Position numbers and translations under genes: made by a program
Shown: positions 14,011-20,113 of the stretch, in pieces
Layout: every line of letters begins with the position of its first letter
How positions within the stretch are numbered: position 1 is the first letter of the stretch
Assembly (NCBI GenBank): GCA_045648505.1
Contig: JAZROD010000029.1
Coordinates: forward strand, 1-20,229
Direction of reading: 5' to 3'
Length of the DNA: 20,229 nt
Source of the DNA: RGIG8700 sp045648505
Lineage (GTDB): Bacteria > Bacillota > Clostridia > RGIG6154
The notes under the pieces: model-generated
What the model saw: only the letters and a program-made list of their open reading frames with translations
Told to the model about the DNA's origin: nothing
Database searches by the model: none

Positions 14011-14061
14011 AATCGGCAAATGCCGATTCCAAGAAGAACAGCAGTATGTGGGTGTTATAAT
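14011..14061 (+). promoter_or_regulatory. Palindrome-controlled promoter P5, plus strand
   Basis: The palindrome AATCGGCA-AA-TGCCGATT (14011-14028) has perfect 8-bp arms and lies 27 bp before extended -10 TGTTATAAT (TATAAT 14056-14061), exactly the P3/P4 geometry on the opposite strand. The base pair that differs from the minus-strand copies (T-A to G-C) changes symmetrically in both arms, as expected for a dimer-binding site. Confidence 0.7.
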
Positions 14062-14064
14062 CAA

Positions 14065-14102
14065 AATGTAGCCGAAAGCCGGTTCCACCTTCCGGCTACA
14101 TT
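14065..14102 (+). repeat. Leader hairpin after P5
   Basis: AATGTAGCCG (14065-14074) pairs with CGGCTACATT (14093-14102), with an inner GCCGG/CCGG-capable segment. It sits at the predicted 5' end of the transcript and about 20 nt before the AAAGGAG site of the 14139 gene, the same relative place as the minus-strand leader hairpins. Confidence 0.6.
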
Positions 14103-14138
14103 ATAAAATAAATTTATATATAAAGGAGTAGAAGTTAT

Positions 14139-15350
14139 ATGAAAAAAGTTGATAGTTTAAAAAATAGTGTTGTAAATGTATTGGCGGATAACCCCGGTGA
14201 AAAAAAGAAGATTTTGGATGGTTGCAAGTTTTGTATGGAAAAACGTGGGTGCAAGTGTGATAAAGCAGAAGAGTTGTTTGATCAGCCTTCAATTTTATCA
14301 CCTTATTCACCAGATAATTGGGTTAAAGCAAGTGAGTTCATATCAGAAAAGCCATTGAACTTTCCTTTGAAGTGCTACGAGTATGGTCCTGCCTTTCTTA
14401 GATACTGTGAGGATTGCCAGATAGTGTATAAAAAAAGGTGGTACTTCAAAGATGATGGTATGTTAGAGGATCTTTACTGCGGCACTTTGGGTGACGTATG
14501 CCCCCATTGTGGCAAACTAGGTATTCCTATAAGTGACATATACCAAGACAATTACGGTACATATCCTAATTATAGAGACTACTATGATGATTGTGATGAA
14601 TATGATTATGATTATTATTATTTTAGAAGTCTCTCTACGGAGGAACTGCAAGAACGTTTAAAAGAGATTGCATTAGAAGAAGAACTTTCTATGTGCTATG
14701 ACGAGCTGGGTGGTTACTTCTCCGAAGATGAAGATATGTCTTATAGAGATGATGAGGAAGAATATTGGCATTTCATCTGTTACGAAGAATTATATTTGCC
14801 CAATTGGTTTTATGAATTCGATGAGTATGACTTGGAAAGCTATTATTATAACCTTACTTATAATAATATAACTATGTCTACAAGGGAAATTATGGAGGCT
14901 ATGGATTATGTGGAGAGCATTTTTTGTGGTGTGGAACATCCAACAAATGAGGAGGAGTTCGAAAAAGATATTGAGTTCTTCCGCAACTATGAGTTTGAGT
15001 GTAAAAAAACGAGTACATCTTGGTTAAACTGTAATTATCGTGACAAGTGTTTATATCGCTTGTTTTTAGGGCGCAGAACTGAAACTGTTTTAAAAGAAAT
15101 TGAAAAGAGGGTTAGTTATATAAAAGAAAACTTGCAGGACAAGAAATCACATCTTCGTGACTTTTATTTGGAGCTTCTTGAGATAACCTTGATTTTACAT
15201 TATGCATCTTATGATAGATTGGGTGATGTTGTTGAACTTGTACGTAAAATATGTATGCGTAGGGAGAAAAATGAAGCTGATATTTGCTTTGAAATTGTGT
15301 TGGGGTTATTAGATACAGTAAAAGCACTTTCAAAATTTTATAATAATTGA
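14139..15350 (+). CDS. Unknown 403-aa cysteine-rich, Asp/Tyr-rich protein
   Basis: Not recognised as a whole. Two metal-binding clusters: C29xxC32 with C38/C40, and a zinc ribbon C90xxC93 ... C121xxC124 (YCEDCQIVYKKRW ... CPHCGK). Between about 145 and 255 the chain is extremely rich in Asp, Glu and Tyr (DYYDDCDEYDYDYYYF), giving a strongly acidic middle. The C-terminal 140 residues look helical. ATG preceded by AAAGGAG. Controlled by P5 and therefore grouped with the minus-strand unknown genes. A zinc ribbon plus an acidic region could suit a nucleic-acid-protein adaptor or DNA mimic; this is speculation. Confidence 0.82.
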   Translation: MKKVDSLKNSVVNVLADNPGEKKKILDGCKFCMEKRGCKCDKAEELFDQPSILSPYSPDNWVKASEFISEKPLNFPLKCYEYGPAFLRYCEDCQIVYKKRWYFKDDGMLEDLYCGTLGDVCPHCGKLGIPISDIYQDNYGTYPNYRDYYDDCDEYDYDYYYFRSLSTEELQERLKEIALEEELSMCYDELGGYFSEDEDMSYRDDEEEYWHFICYEELYLPNWFYEFDEYDLESYYYNLTYNNITMSTREIMEAMDYVESIFCGVEHPTNEEEFEKDIEFFRNYEFECKKTSTSWLNCNYRDKCLYRLFLGRRTETVLKEIEKRVSYIKENLQDKKSHLRDFYLELLEITLILHYASYDRLGDVVELVRKICMRREKNEADICFEIVLGLLDTVKALSKFYNN

Positions 15351-15541
15351 GTTGTAAAATTATCGAGATAGAGAAGTATTCAGAAATCGACAAAAGAAGA
15401 AATAGTGGGTATATGAATTACACCTCTACCTCGTATAAAATGTTTATACATATCTTCTGGGTTGATGAACTTGAAAAGTTAGAAGAGATTTTAATTGACA
15501 TCAAAAATGGTGTTTTGGCTCAACCGGCTCAACCAAAATAA
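15347..15541 (+). CDS. Small 64-aa protein overlapping the preceding stop (tentative)
   Basis: Frame starts at TTG 15347, sharing TTGA with the stop codon of the 403-aa gene; no ribosome binding site of its own, so it would depend on re-initiation. An internal ATG at codon 23 is an alternative. The sequence (YKMFIHIFWVDELEKLEEILIDIKN) looks like a real small helical protein, and the frame ends just before a good terminator. Unknown function. Confidence 0.4.
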   Translation: MSCKIIEIEKYSEIDKRRNSGYMNYTSTSYKMFIHIFWVDELEKLEEILIDIKNGVLAQPAQPK

Positions 15542-15561
15542 AATTTGTAGTGTAAAAGAAG

Positions 15562-15592
15562 TGACAGGGTTATAAAAATACCCTGTCATTTT
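15562..15592 (+). terminator. Intrinsic terminator of the 14139-15541 unit
   Basis: TGACAGGGT (15562-15570) / ACCCTGTCA (15580-15588) with a 9-nt A/T loop, followed by TTTTCT. Confidence 0.85.
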
Positions 15593-15622
15593 CTATATAA
15601 AAACCTAAAAAATGGCCTTATT

Positions 15623-15827
15623 AAGCGGTTTTAGAGATGTTACATTGCGATTTCTCGTCCGAAACGCATTTCTTGCCCATTAAAACGCCCTGTATCGTAT
15701 TTTTTGTGCTCAGCCCAAGAAAAGATACCCGTGAAATATTCGTAGGGTTTTAAGGGCGTTTTTGTCCATTTCGGAACTTTGGGGATGTAATAGCAAAGTC
15801 TCTCAAACCTGCATAGCAAGCGGTTTT
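15623..15827. other. Nested inverted-repeat region, candidate structured RNA or decayed element
   Basis: Five helices pair in strict nested order: GGTTT 15627/AAACC 15805, AGAGA 15633/TCTCT 15799, TTACAT 15640/ATGTAA 15785, CCGAAA 15659/TTTCGG 15769, and AAAACGCCCT 15682/AGGGCGTTTT 15753, with an inner GTATC 15692/GATAC 15724. The 10-bp direct repeat AAGCGGTTTT flanks it (15623-15632, 15818-15827). It lies in the 445-bp gap 15542-15986 between a terminator and the 15987 gene. The minus strand of the same stretch also has a long protein-like open frame, so RNA and decayed-gene readings compete. Confidence 0.45.
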
Positions 15828-15840
15828 GCGGATATTGACA
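15640..15840 (-). pseudogene. Protein-like open frame without a start, 66 codons
   Basis: Between TGA at 15843-15841 and TAA at 15642-15640 the minus strand is open for 66 codons and reads like real protein: PKWTKTPLKPYEYFTGIFSW, then AEHKKYDTGRFNGQEMRFGR. No ATG/GTG/TTG with a ribosome binding site opens it. It may be the C-terminal remnant of a lost gene, or a chance reading of a structured RNA. I do not recognise the family. Confidence 0.3.
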
Positions 15841-15865
15841 TCATTTTTAACCAGATGATGTCAAT
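15834..15865. repeat. Inverted repeat ATTGACATCAT / ATGATGTCAAT
   Basis: Perfect 11-bp arms (15834-15844, 15855-15865) around a 10-bp spacer. A third TGATGTCAA lies at 15952-15960, 26 bp before the 15987 start. The three sites resemble an operator set for the downstream gene. Confidence 0.45.
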
Positions 15866-15986
15866 CATCTTCGTGAACTTTCACCAGACTTTTAAAACTT
15901 TTTAAAAAGGCCTTGGCAAACATCTTTTTTCGCGGTAAGCTACGGTCACGTTGATGTCAAAGAAATAATACAAGGAGTGATACTTA

Positions 15987-16325
15987 ATGGCAAATGGTAT
16001 TTTTAAGAAAATCGGTGGTATCTTCACGACGGAGCAAACAGATACCCCTCCTCTTCCTGCCACCGATACTCAAAAGAAAGAAAAAGTGGTAAAGGCAAAG
16101 AAACGTAACGAAAGAGCTTATGAGCGTTATCGTGGCAGAGGTGGTAATTCTAAACCAATGAGCTATTACATACCAGACACCGATGAAGAACCTATTTTAA
16201 AAGCTTTGGAACTTAAAAAATCAAGAGATGGCGTTAGTAAATCAGACTTGGTTGTAGAGGGGTTAAAGTATGTCCTCTCCGCCGAAATAAAAGAGATTAA
16301 GGAAAAAGGAGAAATTTCACTATGA
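15987..16325 (+). CDS. Ribbon-helix-helix-like DNA-binding protein (tentative)
   Basis: 112 aa. The first 55 residues are basic and disordered (KKEKVVKAKKRNERAYERYRGRGG). The remainder, MSYYIPDTDEEPILKALELKK then GVSKSDLVVEGLKYVLS, has the beta-strand plus two-helix pattern of ribbon-helix-helix repressors or ParG/CopG-type proteins. ATG preceded by AAGGAGTG. The stop overlaps the YkgJ-like gene start by 4 bp (ATGA), so they are coupled. Probably regulatory or partition-like; function not established. Confidence 0.65.
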   Translation: MANGIFKKIGGIFTTEQTDTPPLPATDTQKKEKVVKAKKRNERAYERYRGRGGNSKPMSYYIPDTDEEPILKALELKKSRDGVSKSDLVVEGLKYVLSAEIKEIKEKGEISL

Positions 16326-17005
16326 GACACGGTATGACTGACGAGCAGTTAATTGAAGAAATTAGGAAGAACCATTTAGAACCGGAAGATACATTTCTAT
16401 TCGGGTGTAAACAATGTGGTAACTGTTGCCGTAAGCGTGAAGAACTTATAACAGTAACAGGTTACGATATATACAACATAGCCAAGGCTATGGGTATAAG
16501 TGCAGGCGAAGCTACTATGAAGTATTGCACCATATCTCCCGGACAAACCTCTGCTCTGCCTGTGGCACACCTTAAAGAAAGACTTGACGGGTCTTGTTCT
16601 CTTTTAAGAAAAGGGTTATGCATGGTTCAGAAAGACAAGCCTATCGTGTGTCGTCTTTACCCAATAGGCAGATACTACGACGGAAAAGAGCAACGTTATT
16701 TCAGACAAGGCGCAGGAACCTGCACCGGACACGGACAAGAGATTAAGTTAAAAGATTGGCTGGAAGAGTTTAATATCCCTGCTCTCGATGAAGCAAGTGT
16801 CCTCTGGGGTAAGTTTATCTTTGCAGCATCTCTATATGCAAGAAACCTTAAAGAAAAGCGTAGAGCTGAAGAATATGTAGACTTCTTTAAGGATGCAGGG
16901 TTAGCCTTTTATATGAGATATGACCTCTCTCTTCCGGTAGAAGAAAATATCAAAAATAATATAAAGTGGCTTGAAGAAAAACACAAAGGGTTTAAGGTTA
17001 AATAA
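16322..17005 (+). CDS. YkgJ-type cysteine-cluster protein
   Basis: 227 aa with the family signature near the N-terminus: FGCKQCGNCCRK (C29, C32, C35, C36), followed by GSCSLLRKGLCMVQKDKPIVCRLYPIGR, then GTCTGHG, eight Cys in all as expected for a YkgJ/CxxCxxCC metal- or iron-sulfur-binding domain (biochemical role of the family is poorly known). The C-terminal 90 residues are helical and charged. ATG preceded by AAAGGAG and overlapping the upstream stop. Such proteins are usually chromosomal; here one is paired with a small DNA-binding protein. Confidence 0.9.
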   Translation: MRHGMTDEQLIEEIRKNHLEPEDTFLFGCKQCGNCCRKREELITVTGYDIYNIAKAMGISAGEATMKYCTISPGQTSALPVAHLKERLDGSCSLLRKGLCMVQKDKPIVCRLYPIGRYYDGKEQRYFRQGAGTCTGHGQEIKLKDWLEEFNIPALDEASVLWGKFIFAASLYARNLKEKRRAEEYVDFFKDAGLAFYMRYDLSLPVEENIKNNIKWLEEKHKGFKVK

Positions 17006-17012
17006 AATAATC

Positions 17013-17050
17013 GGAGTTGGATCACATTTTCAGATCCAACTCCATTTTTT
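17013..17050 (+). terminator. Intrinsic terminator after the YkgJ-like gene
   Basis: GGAGTTGGATC (17013-17023) / GATCCAACTCC (17033-17043), 9-nt loop, then ATTTTTT. Each arm includes a GATC. Confidence 0.9.
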
Positions 17051-17225
17051 AAAAGTATAACAGTTTAGGGTGTTTTTGATGCATATGTAACTCCGAAAAA
17101 ATACGGCATTTTCATCAGGCAAGGTTTTCCTACTAATAATAAGAAAACAAAAAAATTAAATTTTTTTGAAAATGGTGTTTTGTTGTTATTACTGCATTTG
17201 CTACAGATGAGGTATTTTGTTTATG

Positions 17226-17312
17226 CATAAATCGCTACAGAAAACGCTACTATTAATGAGGGGATAATTTCATGATATAAATATTTTGAGTTCCTCCATT
17301 ATTAATAATATA
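17226..17312 (+). repeat. Duplicated intergenic block, copy B
   Basis: CATAAATCG (17226-17234), AGAAAACGCTAC (17239-17250), GAGGGG (17258-17263), 8 nt, ATG-ATA-TAA (17272-17280), TAATAATATA (17303-17312); same order as copy A at 11466-11543. CTACAG also occurs at 17201 and 17235. The block fills the middle of the 455-bp gap 17006-17460; the part before it (17051-17195) is A/T-rich and shows nothing else I can support. Confidence 0.6.
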
Positions 17313-17473
17313 GTAATAACACAATAATACAACGTGACCGTACCGTTTATCGTACACTACAAAAAAATTTGGTCAAAGGCCTTGGCTTTAAAGAAGATAT
17401 CCGATATGATGAAGGCGGTATGCCTTTATGGTATATACTTAAAGTTAAGGAAGTGAAGTTATGTTTAGAAATT
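17309..17473 (+). pseudogene. Coding remnant upstream of and overlapping the 17461 gene
   Basis: Open from 17309 to TAG 17473 without a start codon. The translation is protein-like: QRDRTVYRTLQKNLVKGLGF then KEDIRYDEGGMPLWYILKV. It overlaps the first codons of the next gene in another frame. Likely the 3' end of a disrupted gene; family not recognised. Confidence 0.35.
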
Positions 17474-18147
17474 TAGAGCAAATACTATTTATGATAGCCA
17501 AGAGCAAGAAGGTTAAAGATGAGAAGGCTTGGGTAGATAAGATATTAAAGCATTGTGAGGTTCATTCAGATTATCTGCACTTTGTAAACTTAAAGTCTAA
17601 CCCTCGTATGTGGTTTGGTGTATCGGATGCAAAGTTTGAGTGCCACCCCTTCATCCTCTTTCGGCAGTTTAAGAATAATGATGAAGTAAAAGAAGTCAGA
17701 GAGTTTGAGATTTATACCTTTGAAAGATTGAATGACGACGTGTTTGTAGAGTTGTTGGAAGATAGCTTTTGTAGCCACTATGACACAATGGAAGATTTCA
17801 GGGTTTATTTCAACAATAGAGAGATTGATTTCAGATTAGAACTCGCCGGCGGAGAGCCGGCAAAGTTCGGAGAGTATAATGATTTATCCGAGGGATATTC
17901 AATAACAACGGACTTATATAAGGTAACAATCACAGGTTTTGAAGATTATGTCGCCTACTGCGATAGTGAAGATATGTTAGAACTTACCCTAATAAACTTA
18001 AATGGGTATATGGCTATTAACCGAGAGAAATCAACAGCAGATCGTGTGGTCTTTGATTCGCCGGTAGTAACCGTGTGGAGAAACGGCGAAGTCGTACCAT
18101 TTGAAATGTGGAAAGATGGTCAAGGGTATCATGCAAAAATAGAATAA
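17461..18147 (+). CDS. Unknown 228-aa protein
   Basis: Not recognised. Soluble, mixed alpha/beta: helical residues 1-35 (LEQILFMIAKSKKVKDEKAW), then several predicted strands, ending in VVTVWRNGEVVPFEMWKDGQG. No Cys clusters or membrane segments. ATG preceded by AAGGAAG at 7-8 nt. Single-gene unit between the duplicated block B and a convergent hairpin terminator. Confidence 0.8.
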   Translation: MFRNLEQILFMIAKSKKVKDEKAWVDKILKHCEVHSDYLHFVNLKSNPRMWFGVSDAKFECHPFILFRQFKNNDEVKEVREFEIYTFERLNDDVFVELLEDSFCSHYDTMEDFRVYFNNREIDFRLELAGGEPAKFGEYNDLSEGYSITTDLYKVTITGFEDYVAYCDSEDMLELTLINLNGYMAINREKSTADRVVFDSPVVTVWRNGEVVPFEMWKDGQGYHAKIE

Positions 18148-18153
18148 ATCACA

Positions 18154-18185
18154 ATAAGGAGTTGTTCATCGGAACAACTCCTTAT
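18154..18185. terminator. Convergent bidirectional hairpin terminator
   Basis: Perfect 14-bp arms ATAAGGAGTTGTTC (18154-18167) and GAACAACTCCTTAT (18172-18185) with loop ATCG, between the ends of the plus-strand 17461 gene and the minus-strand XRE gene. The T tract is weak on both sides. Confidence 0.7.
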
Positions 18186-18196
18186 CTTATGCCATT

Positions 18197-18508
18197 TTAT
18201 TTATTAATCAAATCTTTAACCAATGTTGCTATCGTATCAAGCTGTTTGTCGTTTAAGTGTTTCAAATCTTCTATAATGCCCTTTAACTTTTCGGGATTTT
18301 CTACATCCATATCAAAAAACTCACTTGGTGTTATGTTAAGATAATCACATATATAGAATATTCCTGATAACGATGGTAATGATTTACCAGATTCGATATT
18401 GTTAATGTATCCGGGATTTTGAGAAATATCAATACTCATTTCGCGAGCTGACACGCCTTTTTTAGTTCTGAGCATGGCAAGTCGTAGTGCAAAATCTTTT
18501 TCATCCAT
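18197..18508 (-). CDS. XRE-family transcriptional regulator
   Basis: 103 aa. Residues about 6-62 form a Cro/C1-type helix-turn-helix: LRLAMLRTKKGVSAREMSID then ISQNPGYINNIESGKSLPSL, followed by IFYICDYLNITPSEFF. The C-terminal tail is short and helical (LNDKQLDTIATLVKDLI). Divergent from the SLOG gene; the 147-bp gap holds a promoter bracketed by a 14-bp inverted repeat, a plausible binding site for this regulator (inference). Confidence 0.93.
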   Translation of the reverse strand: MDEKDFALRLAMLRTKKGVSAREMSIDISQNPGYINNIESGKSLPSLSGIFYICDYLNITPSEFFDMDVENPEKLKGIIEDLKHLNDKQLDTIATLVKDLINK

Positions 18509-18580
18509 AGTATCACCGCCTTTTATTATATTTTAACCCATACATACCTATTTTCTGTTAGATTACAGCCGTAATTTGTG

Positions 18581-18640
18581 TTGATATATTGGTTTATAGA
18601 TGTTATAATAATATTATATGATAGAAATAAACCAATATAT
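18581..18640 (+). promoter_or_regulatory. SLOG-gene promoter bracketed by a 14-bp inverted repeat
   Basis: TTGATA (18581-18586), 17-bp spacer, TATAAT (18604-18609) with TG upstream. ATATATTGGTTTAT (18584-18597) and ATAAACCAATATAT (18627-18640) are exact reverse complements; one arm covers the -35/spacer and the other the start site and leader just before GGAGGT. Binding both arms would shut the promoter. Confidence 0.7.
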
Positions 18641-18655
18641 ACATGGAGGTCAACA

Positions 18656-19153
18656 ATGAACGAAGAAGAATTAAGAAAGCACAGGTGTTGTTTTACCGGG
18701 CACAGACCGGAGAAACTTCACCTTCCCGAAGATGAAATTAAATCTCTTTTGCAGATAGAAATAAAACAAGCCATACACGACGGTTTTACAACCTTTATAT
18801 CGGGTATGGCTCGTGGTATAGATATTTGGGCGGCAGAACTTGTGCTTGAAGAAAAAAATAAAAATGATAAAATTAAATTAATTTGCGCTATACCGCTTAT
18901 GGGTTTTGAGCGTTCTTGGAATGAACAAGAGAAACAGACCTACCGCTCTATTATTGCAAAAGCTGATTACGTGAAATATGTATCGGATCATTATTTTAGA
19001 GCATGTTTTCAAGTTAGGAATGAATGGATGGTCAATCATTCCCATAGAGTGATTGCTACCTATAATGGTGAATCTGGTGGCACAAGAAACACAATCAACT
19101 ATGCTAAAAGAATGGGTGTTGATATAATAAACATCTTAGAAAACAACAGATAA
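18656..19153 (+). CDS. SLOG/YpsA-like (DUF1273-type) protein
   Basis: 165 aa from ATG 18656 (GGAGGT 5 nt upstream; the frame is open further upstream, but that part carries the promoter). Family signatures: CCFTGHRPEKL (11-21) with the nucleotide-binding-type first loop, FISGMARGIDIWAAELVLEE (residues about 47-66), and YNGESGGTRNTINYA near the end. SLOG proteins share a Rossmann-like fold with DprA and LOG and are thought to bind nucleotides or nucleotide-derived ligands; many sit on mobile elements beside small regulators. The length fits the family. Confidence 0.88.
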   Translation: MNEEELRKHRCCFTGHRPEKLHLPEDEIKSLLQIEIKQAIHDGFTTFISGMARGIDIWAAELVLEEKNKNDKIKLICAIPLMGFERSWNEQEKQTYRSIIAKADYVKYVSDHYFRACFQVRNEWMVNHSHRVIATYNGESGGTRNTINYAKRMGVDIINILENNR

Positions 19154-19167
19154 AGAGTAAATCATTG

Positions 19168-19232
19168 GCAACTTCATCGAATATTATTATGTTCGTGGTA
19201 AAATAATAATATCAATATAGAAAGGAAGTTGT
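19168..19232 (+). promoter_or_regulatory. Hairpin sequestering the ribosome binding site of the second integrase
   Basis: CAACTTC (19169-19175) pairs with GAAGTTG (19225-19231), which is the ribosome binding region. Inside, ATATTATTAT (19181-19190) pairs with ATAATAATAT (19203-19212). The nested stem would hide the start region of the recombinase mRNA if transcription begins upstream. Confidence 0.55.
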
Positions 19233-19236
19233 TACA

Positions 19237-20079
19237 ATGACTAAAACGATAACCCAAGATTTAATTGAAAATTTTGAAAATTATTTAATTAACGAAGAAA
19301 AGGCTTCTGCTACGCTGGAAAAATATATGCGTGATATCAAAGCTTTTTTCGAGTGGATTTCCGGAACTGAAATCGACAAGCGAAAAGTTCTTGACTACAA
19401 AGAATATTTGATAGGTAAATTTGCTCCTACTTCTGTTAATTCTGTTTTATCTTCGCTAAACAGCTTTTTTGAATTTAATAACTGGTATGAATTGAAAGTA
19501 AAAATGCTTAAAATTCAAAAACAGATTTTTGCACAAAAGGATAAAGAGCTTTCAAAAGCAGAATACGAAAGATTGCTTGATGCCGCAAAAGCAAAAAGCA
19601 ATGAAAGATTATATCTGCTGATGCAAACGATATGTTCAAGCGGAATCAGAGTATCGGAATTACAGTATATAACAGTTGATGCCGTAAAGTTAAGAAAAGC
19701 GACTATTAACTGTAAGGGTAAAATGAGAATTGTGATTTTGCCCAAGGAGCTTTGCAGAATGCTCACAGAATACGCGAAAACCCAAAAAATAACAAGCGGC
19801 TCCGTGTTTGTTACAAAAACAGGAAAACCGCTTGACAGAAGTACCATATGGAAAATGATGAAAGCACTTTGCGAAAGTGCAAGAGTATCGAAGAATAAAG
19901 TGTTTCCACATAATTTAAGGCATCTTTTCGCACGCACTTTTTACACTCTTCAAAAAGACATTGTAAGACTTGCAGACATTCTCGGACATTCAAGCGTAAA
20001 CACCACACGTATATACACTATGGAAACAGGTGAAATACACCGCAAGCAAATTCAAAAATTAGGACTATTGCGGCTTTAA
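19237..20079 (+). CDS. XerD-like tyrosine recombinase
   Basis: Complete 280-aa site-specific recombinase. Residues 1-90 are the SAM-like core-binding domain (SATLEKYMRDIKAFFEWI). The catalytic set is intact: R138 (SSGIRVSEL), K160/K162, H225 and R228 (PHNLRH), H251 (LGHSS) and nucleophile Y260 (TRIYTM). Shorter than and unlike the left int; no xis beside it. ATG preceded by GGAAG within a hairpin. It could be a stand-alone integron- or transposon-like recombinase, or the integrase of an adjoining element. Confidence 0.92.
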   Translation: MTKTITQDLIENFENYLINEEKASATLEKYMRDIKAFFEWISGTEIDKRKVLDYKEYLIGKFAPTSVNSVLSSLNSFFEFNNWYELKVKMLKIQKQIFAQKDKELSKAEYERLLDAAKAKSNERLYLLMQTICSSGIRVSELQYITVDAVKLRKATINCKGKMRIVILPKELCRMLTEYAKTQKITSGSVFVTKTGKPLDRSTIWKMMKALCESARVSKNKVFPHNLRHLFARTFYTLQKDIVRLADILGHSSVNTTRIYTMETGEIHRKQIQKLGLLRL

Positions 20080-20080
20080 A

Positions 20081-20113
20081 TAAAAATACCACATAATCGA
20101 AATTATGTGGTAT
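20081..20113. terminator. Hairpin terminator after the second integrase
   Basis: ATACCACATAAT (20086-20097) / ATTATGTGGTAT (20102-20113), loop CGAA. The T run lies on the minus strand, so it terminates leftward transcripts best; the plus direction ends in TATATC. The remaining 116 bp hold nothing I can support. Confidence 0.65.

Noticed and set aside
19515..19937. Minus-strand frames inside the second integrase
   Set aside because: They are opposite a complete recombinase with intact catalytic residues and have no start signals.
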